A stretch of 64,000 nucleotides of DNA, taken from Algorimicrobium hallyeonense. Its GTDB lineage: Bacteria; Bacteroidota; Bacteroidia; Flavobacteriales; Flavobacteriaceae. The stretch lies in contig NZ_JBHSLA010000002.1 of the NCBI RefSeq assembly GCF_042657385.1, positions 248,001 through 312,000 on the forward strand, written 5' to 3'. The notes under the pieces were generated by a model. The model was not told the origin of the DNA and ran no database searches. It saw nothing but the letters and a program-made list of their open reading frames with translations. Positions 42,095 to 50,849 of the stretch are shown piece after piece. Position 1 is the first letter of the stretch; the number at the start of each line of letters is the position of its first letter. Made by a program: the position numbers and the translations under genes.

Positions 42095-43102
42095 TTAGCA
42101 ATAAAAGAAATAATCTGAAGCCGGTATTAACCTTAATTCCGCCAATTGTTTTTTAATATTTTTTTGCTCTACTTTATTGGCAACCGTAATTAAACAGTGT
42201 GGATTTATCAATGTTTTAAGATGGTTAGTGTGGTGTAATTTCACATCATAAATCTCTTTTCCTATTTTTTTAGGATTATCACAAATCCAATAAAATGGAA
42301 TGTTTTGCTCTTGTAACAATCGTGCAACCGTTTTACCCTTTTTTCCGGCTCCCCAAATTACCAAGGGTCTAGACGTTTGGTAATCTAATTCTATAAAGTA
42401 ATTTACTTTCAATTCTAGAAAATTATTTTGCGCATAGTTTTCATGCGTTCTCGATGTTCTGCTGTTGTAATCTCGCCATAAATGAATGGTTTCAGAACAT
42501 GGAATACATTTTAGGTTATATTTGTAAAAGCGAAATGCTAAATCATAATCTTCGGGATATGTGTTGGGATTAAATGCATCACAAGCTATAAAATCGGCGC
42601 GATACACCATCCAACAAGGCGATGGGATGACGCATTCCTTATAAATTTCTTTAAAATTGGTTCCAAATTCTGTTAAATGGTTTAGCCAGTTTTCGTACTT
42701 GGCAAAACCATCACTTATACCATCTTCTCGAAAATATTTTACCTGTCCAACAGCTACATGTCCTTGGCCATATTCTATTAAATTGGCGTGCAAAACTTCA
42801 AGTTTATTAGGAGTCATGATATCATCACTATCCATACGCGTCATAAAATCACCTGAAGTTTTAGAAAAAGCAAATTGCAAGGCTTGAATAATACCAGAAC
42901 CTGGATTTTTATAAACTTTTATCCGTTGATCGCGATTAGCAAATTGCGCAACAATATTATAACTACTATCCGTTGATCCATCATCAACAATCACTAATTC
43001 CCAATTGGTATAAGTTTGATTTAAAATGGACAGCAAACAGTCAGGAAGAAACTTCTCCGTGTTTTTAAAAGGTGTAACAATGCTAATTAAGGATTTGGAC
43101 AT
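42095..43102 (-). CDS. Family 2 glycosyltransferase with a C-terminal Rossmann-like domain
   Basis: From the ATG at 43100-43102 the 335-aa protein starts MSKSLISIVTPFKNTEKFLPDCLLSIL; the frame extends eight codons further up. The GT-A domain has DDGSTDSS, then MTRMDSDDIM as the DxD site. After about residue 245 comes SRPLVIWGAGKKGKTVARLLQEQ and a following WICDNPKKIGKEI, which looks like a nucleotide-binding GxGxxG domain fused to the transferase. Acceptor and donor unknown. It is a single gene, not part of the polysaccharide cluster. Confidence 0.85.
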   Translation of the reverse strand: MSKSLISIVTPFKNTEKFLPDCLLSILNQTYTNWELVIVDDGSTDSSYNIVAQFANRDQRIKVYKNPGSGIIQALQFAFSKTSGDFMTRMDSDDIMTPNKLEVLHANLIEYGQGHVAVGQVKYFREDGISDGFAKYENWLNHLTEFGTNFKEIYKECVIPSPCWMVYRADFIACDAFNPNTYPEDYDLAFRFYKYNLKCIPCSETIHLWRDYNSRTSRTHENYAQNNFLELKVNYFIELDYQTSRPLVIWGAGKKGKTVARLLQEQNIPFYWICDNPKKIGKEIYDVKLHHTNHLKTLINPHCLITVANKVEQKNIKKQLAELRLIPASDYFFYC

Positions 43103-43204
43103 ATTGCGAATATAGTTAAACTTCATTTTAACAAAAAGTTATAGCAAAAATGTGTAACACATTGTACATTTGAGCGTCAAGTAAAAAAACTTAATTTTTT
43201 AATA

Positions 43205-45097
43205 ATGAAAAAAACTCTAGCCATTATTGGTTTTTCTGCATTGCTTGTAGCTTGTGGATCTTCAACCAAAACAAGTAGTGACGATTTAGCCACTAGCAAT
43301 CCCATTGAAACCGTAATAGATATCACCAAAGTATCTGATGATAAAGTGCCTGTAACCATTAACCCAGGACGTTTTACTGTTGAAACCGTTACCTATAGAC
43401 TTCCAAAAGTTGTTCAAGGCACCTATTCTGTTAGTGATTTTGGAAAATATATTGATACCTTCCTAGCCTTTGATTATAACGGAAATCCTATGCCAGCAAA
43501 TAAGATAGACACCAATTCTTGGACTATTGCTAATGCATCACAATTAGATTACATTACTTATCATGTAAATGATACATTTGACCAAGAAGTGGTTGGCGGT
43601 ATTGGTGGTGATGTGCCATTTTCTCCTGCAGGAACAAATATTGAGCCTAATAACTATGTGTTGAATTTACATGGATTTATTGGGTATTTTGATTCGCTTA
43701 AAAACAGTCAATATAAATTGGACGTCATTGCTCCAGCCGATTTTGTTAGAACTTCAGCTTTACAAATGTCAGATTCCACTACAAGTGCTGATGGTAAAGT
43801 TATGACATCGTCTTATTTTGCGCCTCGTTATTTTGATATTACTGATAACCCAATGATGTATGGAAAGTTAGATGTTGAAGAATTTGAAGTAGGTGGAATT
43901 AAAGTTGTATTGAGTGTATATTCCCCAAATAAAAAGCATAGCGCGAAATCCATGAAAGATGCCATGCAGACTATGATGGAAGGGCAGAAAACTTATTTAG
44001 GTGATGTGGATAGCACACCTCGTTATGATATTTATGTGTATTTATCAGATGGGCAAGAAGGTTCGCCTAAAGGTTTTGGTGCTTTAGAACATCACACATC
44101 TACGGTTGTGGTTATGCCAGAATCTATGCCACAAAGTGCATTGGATAAAAGTATGATTGACATAGTATCTCACGAGTTTTTTCATATTGTAACTCCTTTA
44201 AGTGTACATTCTGACGATGTTCATTATTTCGATTATAATAACCCTACGTTTTCAAAACATTTATGGATGTATGAAGGTGTAACGGAATATTTTGCTACAC
44301 TTTTTCAATTAAATCAAGGTTTAGTTCCGGAAGATGAGTTTTACAAGAAAATCATGGATAAAATTGGTGCTGCAAAAGGCATGAATGATGCTATGAGTTT
44401 TACGGTTATGAGTGAAAACGTATTAGATGAGCCTTATGCAAGTCAGTATTATAACGTATATCAAAAAGGTGCGTTAATTGGGATGTGTTTGGATATTCTA
44501 ATTCGCGAAGGAAGCGATGGTAATCGTGGAATTTTATCACTTATGAAAGAGTTATCTATGAAATATGGTAAAAATAAGCCATTTGATGATGATAAAATTA
44601 TTGATGAAATTGTAGCAATGACATATCCGTCATTGCGCACCTTTTTTGACGACCACGTAATTGGTGATGTGCCAATTGATTATAATGTGTTTTTTGAAAA
44701 AGTAGGTATTGAAATTGGCGAGGGTCAAGTTAAAACAAATTATATTCAAGGAAATGGCGCTTTAATTGTTACTGCAAATCAAGGTGAAGGAACTATCTTT
44801 TTTACAGACAATGTTTTAGGAAATAGTTTCTGGAAAGATCAAGGTGCCATGCCTAACGATGTGATTAAATCTATTGATGGAACTCCAGTTTCGTTACAAA
44901 ATGCAAATAAGGTATTCCAAGAAGTATTTTCTTGGGAAGAAGGACAAGACGTAAATGTGGTTTTAAGTCGTGATGGAAAAGAAGTTGTTATTAAAACAGC
45001 TTTAACGCCAGCCTATACTAAAGGAAGTAGTTTACACAATAAAGCAGATGCTACAGCAGCGCAAAAAGAATTGCGTAATGCGTGGTTGAAAGGCTAA
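43205..45097 (+). CDS. M61 family peptidase, lipoprotein
   Basis: The 630-aa protein has a lipoprotein signal (MKKTLAIIGFSALLVACGSS, lipobox LVAC, C17). The zinc motif is HEFFH (323-327) in IDIVSHEFFHIVTPLSVHS, with the third ligand glutamate in MYEGVTEYFATLF. A C-terminal PDZ-like segment (VIKSIDGTPVSLQNANKVFQEVFSWEEGQDVNVVLSRDGK) completes the family layout of glycyl-aminopeptidase-like M61 enzymes. Anchored in a membrane, facing the periplasm or surface. A TACATTTG -7 element (43165-43172) lies 33 bases upstream. A terminator follows. Confidence 0.92.
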   Translation: MKKTLAIIGFSALLVACGSSTKTSSDDLATSNPIETVIDITKVSDDKVPVTINPGRFTVETVTYRLPKVVQGTYSVSDFGKYIDTFLAFDYNGNPMPANKIDTNSWTIANASQLDYITYHVNDTFDQEVVGGIGGDVPFSPAGTNIEPNNYVLNLHGFIGYFDSLKNSQYKLDVIAPADFVRTSALQMSDSTTSADGKVMTSSYFAPRYFDITDNPMMYGKLDVEEFEVGGIKVVLSVYSPNKKHSAKSMKDAMQTMMEGQKTYLGDVDSTPRYDIYVYLSDGQEGSPKGFGALEHHTSTVVVMPESMPQSALDKSMIDIVSHEFFHIVTPLSVHSDDVHYFDYNNPTFSKHLWMYEGVTEYFATLFQLNQGLVPEDEFYKKIMDKIGAAKGMNDAMSFTVMSENVLDEPYASQYYNVYQKGALIGMCLDILIREGSDGNRGILSLMKELSMKYGKNKPFDDDKIIDEIVAMTYPSLRTFFDDHVIGDVPIDYNVFFEKVGIEIGEGQVKTNYIQGNGALIVTANQGEGTIFFTDNVLGNSFWKDQGAMPNDVIKSIDGTPVSLQNANKVFQEVFSWEEGQDVNVVLSRDGKEVVIKTALTPAYTKGSSLHNKADATAAQKELRNAWLKG

Positions 45098-45114
45098 TTT
45101 AATTATTTAAAAAT

Positions 45115-45153
45115 AAAAAAACACCTGATGATTCGCTTCATCAGGTGTTTTTT
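45115..45153. terminator. Bidirectional intrinsic terminator
   Basis: Stem acacctgatga (45121-45131) / tcatcaggtgt (45138-45148), 6-base loop, flanked by A7 on the left and T6 on the right. Serves the M61 gene and the converging S10 gene. Confidence 0.9.
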
Positions 45154-45182
45154 GTTTTAAGAAACTTGGTAAAATTTAGAAC

Positions 45183-46667
45183 CTAATATTTAGCCGATTT
45201 ACCATTTGATAATGAGTTTTTAATAAAGTCACGAATATCATCGTTGGACGATTTTAAATCTTCTTTACGTAAATACATCATGTGTCCACTTCTGTAAGCC
45301 TTAAATATAAAACGATCTTTCATAGTGCCAGAAGGATCTAATTGTCCAACCGTATATTTAGCAGCAAAATAGGTGGTAGCACCATCATAATAACCAGATT
45401 GCACCAAGACCTTTAAATACGGATTTTGAGCCATTGCTTGGCGTAACCGATCTCTAGTGTTATCATGTTGTCTGTCCCAAGGATGCACATCACCAAACAT
45501 ATTATATTTTACGTCTGTTTTGAAATCTAAATGTTCGCGCAAATAATAATTAATTGCTGGCGTAAAGGAATGTAACCAAGATGATAATTCCGCATTGTAG
45601 TCTGGTGAATTTCCAGCAGCCATTTTATCAATGCCTAAATAGCGAGAATCTAATCTTCCAATAGTATAACCACGATCACGTAATAATTCTTTCCAGAAAA
45701 AACTAGTCGGGATATTTAAATTATGATCTAAAATTGATGATTGACTTAAACCTGAATATAAGCTCATTTTTTCAGCTACGGCATTCCGTTCTGCTTCAGA
45801 AATAAATCCACCTTTTGCAATGGCTGGCATAAGTTTATCTATAGCATAGGCTTCAACTTCTGGTAATATTTCCGATAAATCCTTTTGTTGAAGGGCAGGA
45901 GCTAACGCTTTTTGATGCCAAGCCGCAGCTGTAAAGTATGGTAAATTTAAAGCGGAATAAATAGGTTGATCGGTAGAGTAAATTTTATAATCGGCAGGAG
46001 ACACCAAAATAACACCATTTAAATACATCCATTGGTTGTTTTGTAACTCTTCAGCTAAACCCATAACTCTTGGTCCACCATAACTTTCACCTATTAAATA
46101 TTTGGGCGATTCCCAACGATTATGTCGTGTTACAAACGTATTTATCCATTCAGCCAAATAACTAATGTCGGCATTAATTCCGAAAAAGTTTTTCCGGTTT
46201 GGTAGTTTACCATCTTTATCTTCTACCATTCGTGAATAGCCAGTATTTACGGGATTTACAAAAACAATATCAGCGACATCTAGAATAGAGTATGGGTTCG
46301 TTTTTACGCCATAAGGCTGAACAGGATAACCTTCATCATCAATTTTTAATATTTGTGGTCCTGTATAAGCAACATGCATCCAAACAGAAGCCGAGCCTGG
46401 CCCACCATTAAATGAAATTACCAAAGGTCGGTTTGCCTTGTCTTTCACATTACTGCGTTGATAGTAGGTGTAAAATAATGTGGCCATAGGTTCTCCATCC
46501 GAATTCCAAACAGGTTGTGTTCCTGTTGTTGCTGAATAATTCATACCAATACCATTAATAGTTGTACTGTGATTAGTAACAACCATGGTGTCTACCGGGA
46601 TTTTTCTATTTTGAGAATGAATTTGGATAAACGATAAAACACTGAAAATAAAAAATAGTTTTTTCAT
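45183..46667 (-). CDS. S10 family serine carboxypeptidase-like protein
   Basis: The 494-aa protein has a signal peptide (MKKLFFIFSVLSFIQIHSQ). The oxyanion-hole sequence is FNGGPGSAS (87-95) and the nucleophile is S195 in IGESYGGPR. The acid is probably in SGYYDGATTYFA and the histidine in RSGHMMYLRKED near the C-terminus. This is the bacterial S10 group, expected in the periplasm. It lies 46 bases downstream of the TIGR02757 gene and may be co-transcribed. Confidence 0.9.
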   Translation of the reverse strand: MKKLFFIFSVLSFIQIHSQNRKIPVDTMVVTNHSTTINGIGMNYSATTGTQPVWNSDGEPMATLFYTYYQRSNVKDKANRPLVISFNGGPGSASVWMHVAYTGPQILKIDDEGYPVQPYGVKTNPYSILDVADIVFVNPVNTGYSRMVEDKDGKLPNRKNFFGINADISYLAEWINTFVTRHNRWESPKYLIGESYGGPRVMGLAEELQNNQWMYLNGVILVSPADYKIYSTDQPIYSALNLPYFTAAAWHQKALAPALQQKDLSEILPEVEAYAIDKLMPAIAKGGFISEAERNAVAEKMSLYSGLSQSSILDHNLNIPTSFFWKELLRDRGYTIGRLDSRYLGIDKMAAGNSPDYNAELSSWLHSFTPAINYYLREHLDFKTDVKYNMFGDVHPWDRQHDNTRDRLRQAMAQNPYLKVLVQSGYYDGATTYFAAKYTVGQLDPSGTMKDRFIFKAYRSGHMMYLRKEDLKSSNDDIRDFIKNSLSNGKSAKY

Positions 46668-46713
46668 AAAAAGGATTGTGAATTAATATAAAATTTAAAG
46701 ATACTGAATTTAG

Positions 46714-47490
46714 TTAGAAGCTTTCAAAAACGCCAAGCCCAAAAAGGGCAAAATCATATTTTACAGGGTCATTAGCATCTAACTTTCGGAGACTGGTATC
46801 TAATTCTAATAATGCTTTACCATCATTTTGTTTTCTAGTTAATAAACCTAGTTTTCTAGCTACATTCCCAGAGTGAACATCCAACGGACAAGATAGTTGT
46901 TTGGTGTAAAGGGATTTCCAAATTCCGAAGTCGACACCTGTATTTTCAGGTCTTACCATCCAACGTAAAAACATATTAATGCGTTTGGCTGCTGAATTCT
47001 TTAAAGGATCTGAAATATGTTTTTGGGTTCTAGGCAAATGTTCAATTTCAAAAAACACCTTTTTAAAATGATGAATAGCAGATTGTAGACTTGAAGCCTC
47101 GGCATGTTTCTCAAAAACAGCTTCCAACCCGTTGTGATTGGTATAAACATGCTGTAAACCACTTATAAAAGTAATAAAATCTAAACCGTTAAAGGTTCTA
47201 TGAACAAACGGTTCCAGTGCTTTTAAATCCGATTCCTTATGATTTATGATAAATTGATAGGGTTCTTGATCTAATAGCTGCATCATGCGTTGCGCATTAT
47301 TAATAATACTTTTTCTATTTCCCCAAGCAATGGTTGCGGTTAAAAAGGCTGCAATTTCTATATCTTCTTTTTTAGAGAAGGTATGCGGGATTTTAATAGG
47401 ATCCGTTTCAAGAAAATCACGTGTATTATATTGTGCAACTTTTTCATCTAAAAAGGTTTTCAGTTCTGTTTTATTGAGCTTTTTTGCCAC
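46714..47490 (-). CDS. TIGR02757 (DUF2400) family protein
   Basis: The 258-aa cytoplasmic protein has the family's features: KIPHTFSKKEDIEIAAFLTATIAWGNRKSIINNAQRMM at the start, NMFLRWMVRPENTGVDFGIWK in the C-terminal half, and PLDVHSGNVARKLGLLTRKQNDGKALLELDTSLRKLDANDPVKYDFALFGLG at the end. The last block resembles the HhH-GPD DNA glycosylase fold, with VHSGN in place of VDTHV. Function unknown; a DNA-repair link is only inferred from that resemblance. Confidence 0.88.
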   Translation of the reverse strand: MAKKLNKTELKTFLDEKVAQYNTRDFLETDPIKIPHTFSKKEDIEIAAFLTATIAWGNRKSIINNAQRMMQLLDQEPYQFIINHKESDLKALEPFVHRTFNGLDFITFISGLQHVYTNHNGLEAVFEKHAEASSLQSAIHHFKKVFFEIEHLPRTQKHISDPLKNSAAKRINMFLRWMVRPENTGVDFGIWKSLYTKQLSCPLDVHSGNVARKLGLLTRKQNDGKALLELDTSLRKLDANDPVKYDFALFGLGVFESF

Positions 47491-47801
47491 GCTTGAAGTT
47501 TAAAATTTTTAATAAATAATGAAAGTCAAAATTACCATTATTAGTTTGTTTGATAAAATTAAAAGACTTCGAGTATCTCCATAAAACAAATAAAATGAAA
47601 CGGTAATTGGTATTTCATAGATATTTTTTACAAAAAAGTTTGTCTTAACAAATATAAATTCAGTTTAACGATTATATAAAGTTTCTTTGCTTTAAGATAA
47701 GTACATTTGAATAATTAAAACAGTGGTGCTAAACACTTTAACGATAGTTTAGTTTAGTTTAGTTTAGTTTTTTTATTTTAAGTTTAATTTTAGGTTAGTT
47801 T
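47491..47801. other. Gene-free stretch with a -7 box and AGTTT repeats
   Basis: No credible protein gene here. A perfect plus-strand TACATTTG box lies at 47702-47709 without a clear -33 TTG, followed 36 bases on by five AGTTT copies and then the terminator at 47802-47837. A short untranslated RNA from about 47716 to 47837 is possible. The only ATG frame (47519) is 21 codons. Confidence 0.35.
47746..47770. repeat. Five tandem copies of AGTTT
   Basis: agttt repeated five times without interruption, followed by a T-rich segment. Confidence 0.9.
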
Positions 47802-47837
47802 AAAAAAAGGTCTTGATATACTTCAGGACCTTTTTTT
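47802..47837. terminator. Intrinsic terminator of the EamA transporter gene
   Basis: aaaaaaaggtc (47802-47812) pairs with gaccttttttt (47827-47837), with a further tga/tca pairing inside. T runs on both strands; it overlaps the stop codon of the minus-strand gene. Confidence 0.85.
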
Positions 47838-48747
47838 ATTGAATATGTGCTGCACGCCTTCTATTAATACGATGTTTTAAAGCTGGTATATTAAATATAA
47901 TAATGGAAATAATAATTAGTCCATAACTAACACCTTGCATGACAGTAATTGTTTCTTTAAAATAAAAGACTGCTAGGAAAAAATTAATCAAAGGATTCAA
48001 ATAAATAAATATACCAACCACGGAGGAATTTAAACCTCGCAGCGCGTAGATGTTTAAAAACATGGGTATAATGGTAAATCCTATTGCTATTAAAGCAATC
48101 ATGCTATAAAAAAAGCTTGTTTTAGGCGTTTGATACTCGTAGGTTAGGAAAAATGGACTTAAAATAATGACTGCAAAAACAATTTGAACTGTAAGAATTA
48201 AAAACCGATCTAACTCCTGATTTCTTCGTTGCAAGACTAAATAAATAGCATAGGTTAATGCAATAATCATACTGTAAAGTAAATCCGTAAAGTTGCCCAA
48301 CGATAGTAGAATACAGGCCGCAAAGCTCAATACTACTGAAAACCATTGAAGTTTGAAGAGTTTTTCCTTTAAAATAATAAAGGCCAAAACCATGGTTAGA
48401 ATTGGACAAATTAAATAGGCTAAAGATGTGGCTTTCACGCTAACATTGTTCATAACATAAATAAAAATATACCAATTAAAGGCTAAAAAGAAACCACTAA
48501 GCATATTAATTACAAGAATCCTAATTCGTTCCTTTTTTTCCAATGATTTAAATAAACCTACATTCTTTTTTAAAACCTTTGGTCTAAAAAATAAGGTAAC
48601 TATTAACATTATTGCAACAGAAACAATCGAGCGATAGCTCAAAATATCAAACGCAGAAAAGTTAGATAACGGTTTTAAAACTAGACTAAAGAACCCCCAA
48701 ATGGTAAAGGCAAGAGTGGCAGCAATATAATACTTTGTTGTGTTCAT
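47836..48747 (-). CDS. EamA/RarD-like transporter
   Basis: The 303-aa protein has ten hydrophobic helices in two EamA halves. The start MNTTKYYIAATLAFTIWGFFSLVLKPL and the IFIYVMNNVSVKATSLAYLICPILTMVLAF segment are characteristic of the RarD group of drug/metabolite exporters. Substrate unknown. A TACTTTTG -7 box on the minus strand (48768-48775) lies 20 bases upstream. Monocistronic. Confidence 0.88.
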   Translation of the reverse strand: MNTTKYYIAATLAFTIWGFFSLVLKPLSNFSAFDILSYRSIVSVAIMLIVTLFFRPKVLKKNVGLFKSLEKKERIRILVINMLSGFFLAFNWYIFIYVMNNVSVKATSLAYLICPILTMVLAFIILKEKLFKLQWFSVVLSFAACILLSLGNFTDLLYSMIIALTYAIYLVLQRRNQELDRFLILTVQIVFAVIILSPFFLTYEYQTPKTSFFYSMIALIAIGFTIIPMFLNIYALRGLNSSVVGIFIYLNPLINFFLAVFYFKETITVMQGVSYGLIIISIIIFNIPALKHRINRRRAAHIQ

Positions 48748-48832
48748 TGGCAGAAATAATTAATCGGCAAAAGTAGTTTTAATTAGTCTAGAATAGTTGT
48801 TAATTAGTGTTATAATTTTCGCTTTATAACAG

Positions 48833-48860
48833 AAAAAAGCCTTGAAAGTTTCAAGGCTTT
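48833..48860 (-). terminator. Intrinsic terminator after the lipoprotein gene
   Basis: Eleven-bp stem aaagccttgaa (48836-48846) / ttcaaggcttt (48850-48860), 3-base loop; A run on the left gives T on the minus strand. Confidence 0.88.
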
Positions 48861-48884
48861 AAAAAATACTAATAAATTACTTTT

Positions 48885-49520
48885 TTATTTAGAGGTTAAT
48901 GCTTTTGTAATTTTCTCCGTGTATTCCACCGCGTTTTTAGTTACATTTTGTGGGTCGTCTATTTTAGTCGTTACCACAGCAGCAAGTTGCTTACCATCTT
49001 CTTGAGTTAAATCATAAGCCACAGTTTCCACGATGTATGTTTTTACAACCTGGGTTGTAGAGCTCATAGGCACATAACTTCCATAAGTTGAGTAGGACAT
49101 TCTGTTTCCGTAATAACCATAGAAACCACCATAATAGCCAGGGAAGTAGGATGGGTAATAACTAGCACCAGCGTAATACCCGCCATCTTGCGTTGTTTCT
49201 GTGCGCTCTTGGTAATCTTTTACAACAGTAACGATAACCGCATCATAACCCTCGTTTTCTAAAAATGCCTTGAAGTTTTTTTGTTGTGCTTCCGTTAGTT
49301 CTGTATCATGATTAAAGTTTGGCATTTCCTTAAAGCTTTCAGTAGCTTTCATACCTTTTGCTCGTAGTTGTTTTGCTATTTCTTGCTCAAAAGCTATACG
49401 TGCTTGTTTATTTTCTGTTCTTGAAATAACAAGAATGTTGTTATCCTTAATGTTTGCAGATGAATCTGATTTCCAAGCATCTAAAACTTTTATTCCAGAA
49501 CAACTAGAGGTAATTACCAT
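48885..49520 (-). CDS. Lipoprotein-like protein with signal peptide out of frame by one base
   Basis: The body (211 aa from the ATG at 49520) starts MVITSSCSG and continues VLDAWKSDSSANIKDNNILVIS, with a Tyr/Gly-rich stretch (GGYYAGASYYPSYFPGYYGGFYGYYGN) and a beta-rich C-terminus. Upstream of 49520 the same frame reads NTLKLTAILL, completing a perfect lipoprotein signal ending in SSC. But that frame has no start codon. The natural ATG at 49553-49555 is one base out of frame, reading ATG-AAAA-CACG where ATG-AAAAA-CACG would join it. Either one A has been lost (mutation or sequencing error in the A run), or the gene is now made without export. The OMP-like gene lies 63 bases upstream. Confidence 0.65.
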   Translation of the reverse strand: MVITSSCSGIKVLDAWKSDSSANIKDNNILVISRTENKQARIAFEQEIAKQLRAKGMKATESFKEMPNFNHDTELTEAQQKNFKAFLENEGYDAVIVTVVKDYQERTETTQDGGYYAGASYYPSYFPGYYGGFYGYYGNRMSYSTYGSYVPMSSTTQVVKTYIVETVAYDLTQEDGKQLAAVVTTKIDDPQNVTKNAVEYTEKITKALTSK

Positions 49521-49583
49521 TAATAAGATGGCTGTTAATTTAAGCGTGTTTTCATTGTTTTTGATTTAATTAATTATCGGATA

Positions 49584-50336
49584 TTAAAATGTATAGCCCA
49601 ATGAAATACCATATCTGAACGAAAAAGCATTAAACTGCGACCTATTATTGACTTGAGAGAATCTAAAATCTCCATTTATAAAATCTAAAATACTGTAATC
49701 TTCTAAAGCTTGATTAAAATCTTCATAAAACTCTTCTGGTAAATCCTTTTTATTTATAAATTTAAAATTATAATTCCCAGCACCTGGACCTGCAATTATA
49801 AAATCGATATTTAAATGTTTGGTAATTGGTAGCTTATAACCAATCATTAATCCTACGGAACTAATATCAAGTTTCATATCGAATTCCAAATCGTAAATAA
49901 ACCCATCTGTGCCTGTATAAGAGCCGTCTAATTCTGATTTATAATTAGAGTATTTATAATAGGCACCAATGTAGAAGCCGGTTAAAGCTGTTTTTGAAGT
50001 TTTAGGTAAATAATATCTGACTTCTGGTATAATTTGAAACCCTGTATAAAAAATATCACCAGTTTTCAATTTTGGTTTATCAATTCCAGAAAAGCCTATT
50101 AACCCTGATTTTCCTTTATAACCTGCTGCCAGTGATGCCGAAAAATTATCGAAAAAACTACGTTCATAAGATATTTGATATACACCATTAAGTAATTGTA
50201 ATAGCTCAAGAGATACTTCATTTTTATGAGTTTTAAAGCTATTAGTATCCTTTAGTTCCTGTGAAAAAGCCTGATTATAAGCCATGAAAGCGGCCAAGAT
50301 TACGATATGTTTGGTTAGGTTTTTCTTATTAATCAA
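49584..50336 (-). CDS. Outer-membrane beta-barrel protein (DUF3575-like)
   Basis: The 250-aa protein has a signal peptide (MINKKNLTKHIVILAAFMAYNQAFSQ). The mature part starts with EVSLELLQLLNGVYQISYERSFFDNFSASLAAGYKG and alternates amphipathic strands and short loops to the aromatic terminal strand FRYGISLGYTF. This fits a small 8-strand barrel. The role is unknown. It lies 27 bases downstream of the DCC gene and upstream of the lipoprotein gene, so the three probably share a transcript. Confidence 0.78.
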   Translation of the reverse strand: MINKKNLTKHIVILAAFMAYNQAFSQELKDTNSFKTHKNEVSLELLQLLNGVYQISYERSFFDNFSASLAAGYKGKSGLIGFSGIDKPKLKTGDIFYTGFQIIPEVRYYLPKTSKTALTGFYIGAYYKYSNYKSELDGSYTGTDGFIYDLEFDMKLDISSVGLMIGYKLPITKHLNIDFIIAGPGAGNYNFKFINKKDLPEEFYEDFNQALEDYSILDFINGDFRFSQVNNRSQFNAFSFRYGISLGYTF

Positions 50337-50363
50337 AAGTATAATAAAAAAATAATAAATCAG

Positions 50364-50783
50364 TTAATTTAGAAACTTTGCTTGTAATTCTTTTGTAGGC
50401 AGCATACAGGCATCTTTTTTACCAAACCATTTATATCTGTTTTTAGCTATAAATTCATAAACCCAGTTCCTTAAAAAAGTTGGAATTATAAAAAAAAAGG
50501 CTAATAAATTACGTGGAAATCCAAGTTTCCAAGCTATTTTGAGTGCAGCAGTAGATTTGTAGGACAGTTTATTTTCTGAAGAATAAAGCAAAATAGAATC
50601 TATTTTGCTTGTGTCAATTTTAAATTTTTCAATTATTTGTTTACCAGTTTCACCTTGTAACGGCGCAAACATAAATACATTTTGTGTATCGTGTTTTATA
50701 ACATAATTAATGGCATTATTGCATAAATTGCAAACACCATCAAAGAGAATTAATTGCTTATTATCTGGTAATCCGTCTATCAT
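50364..50783 (-). CDS. Thiol-disulfide oxidoreductase DCC family protein
   Basis: The 139-aa protein has the family signature LILFDGVCNLCNNAINYVIKHD with C18 and C21 as a CxxC pair directly after the aspartate. The end RYKWFGKKDACMLPTKEL matches the conserved C-terminal RYRWFGK...CxxP block. It belongs to the DUF393 family; the redox role is predicted, not shown. Starts only a few bases after its -7 box. Confidence 0.9.
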   Translation of the reverse strand: MIDGLPDNKQLILFDGVCNLCNNAINYVIKHDTQNVFMFAPLQGETGKQIIEKFKIDTSKIDSILLYSSENKLSYKSTAALKIAWKLGFPRNLLAFFFIIPTFLRNWVYEFIAKNRYKWFGKKDACMLPTKELQAKFLN

Positions 50784-50787
50784 ATTA

Positions 50788-50821
50788 CAAAAATACGCAA
50801 GAATTAATTATGAGTGACCAA
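50788..50821 (-). promoter_or_regulatory. Promoter of the DCC gene, nearly leaderless
   Basis: On the minus strand: TTG (50819-50821), 23-base spacer, TATTTTTG (50788-50795). The -7 box ends 5 bases before the ATG at 50783, so the transcript would start at or next to the start codon. Confidence 0.5.
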
Positions 50822-50849
50822 AAAAAACACTTATCCTAATTCCAACCCC

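Noticed and set aside
47519..47584. 21-codon ORF in the gene-free stretch
   Set aside because: Too short, no promoter or ribosome-site signal, no recognisable sequence.
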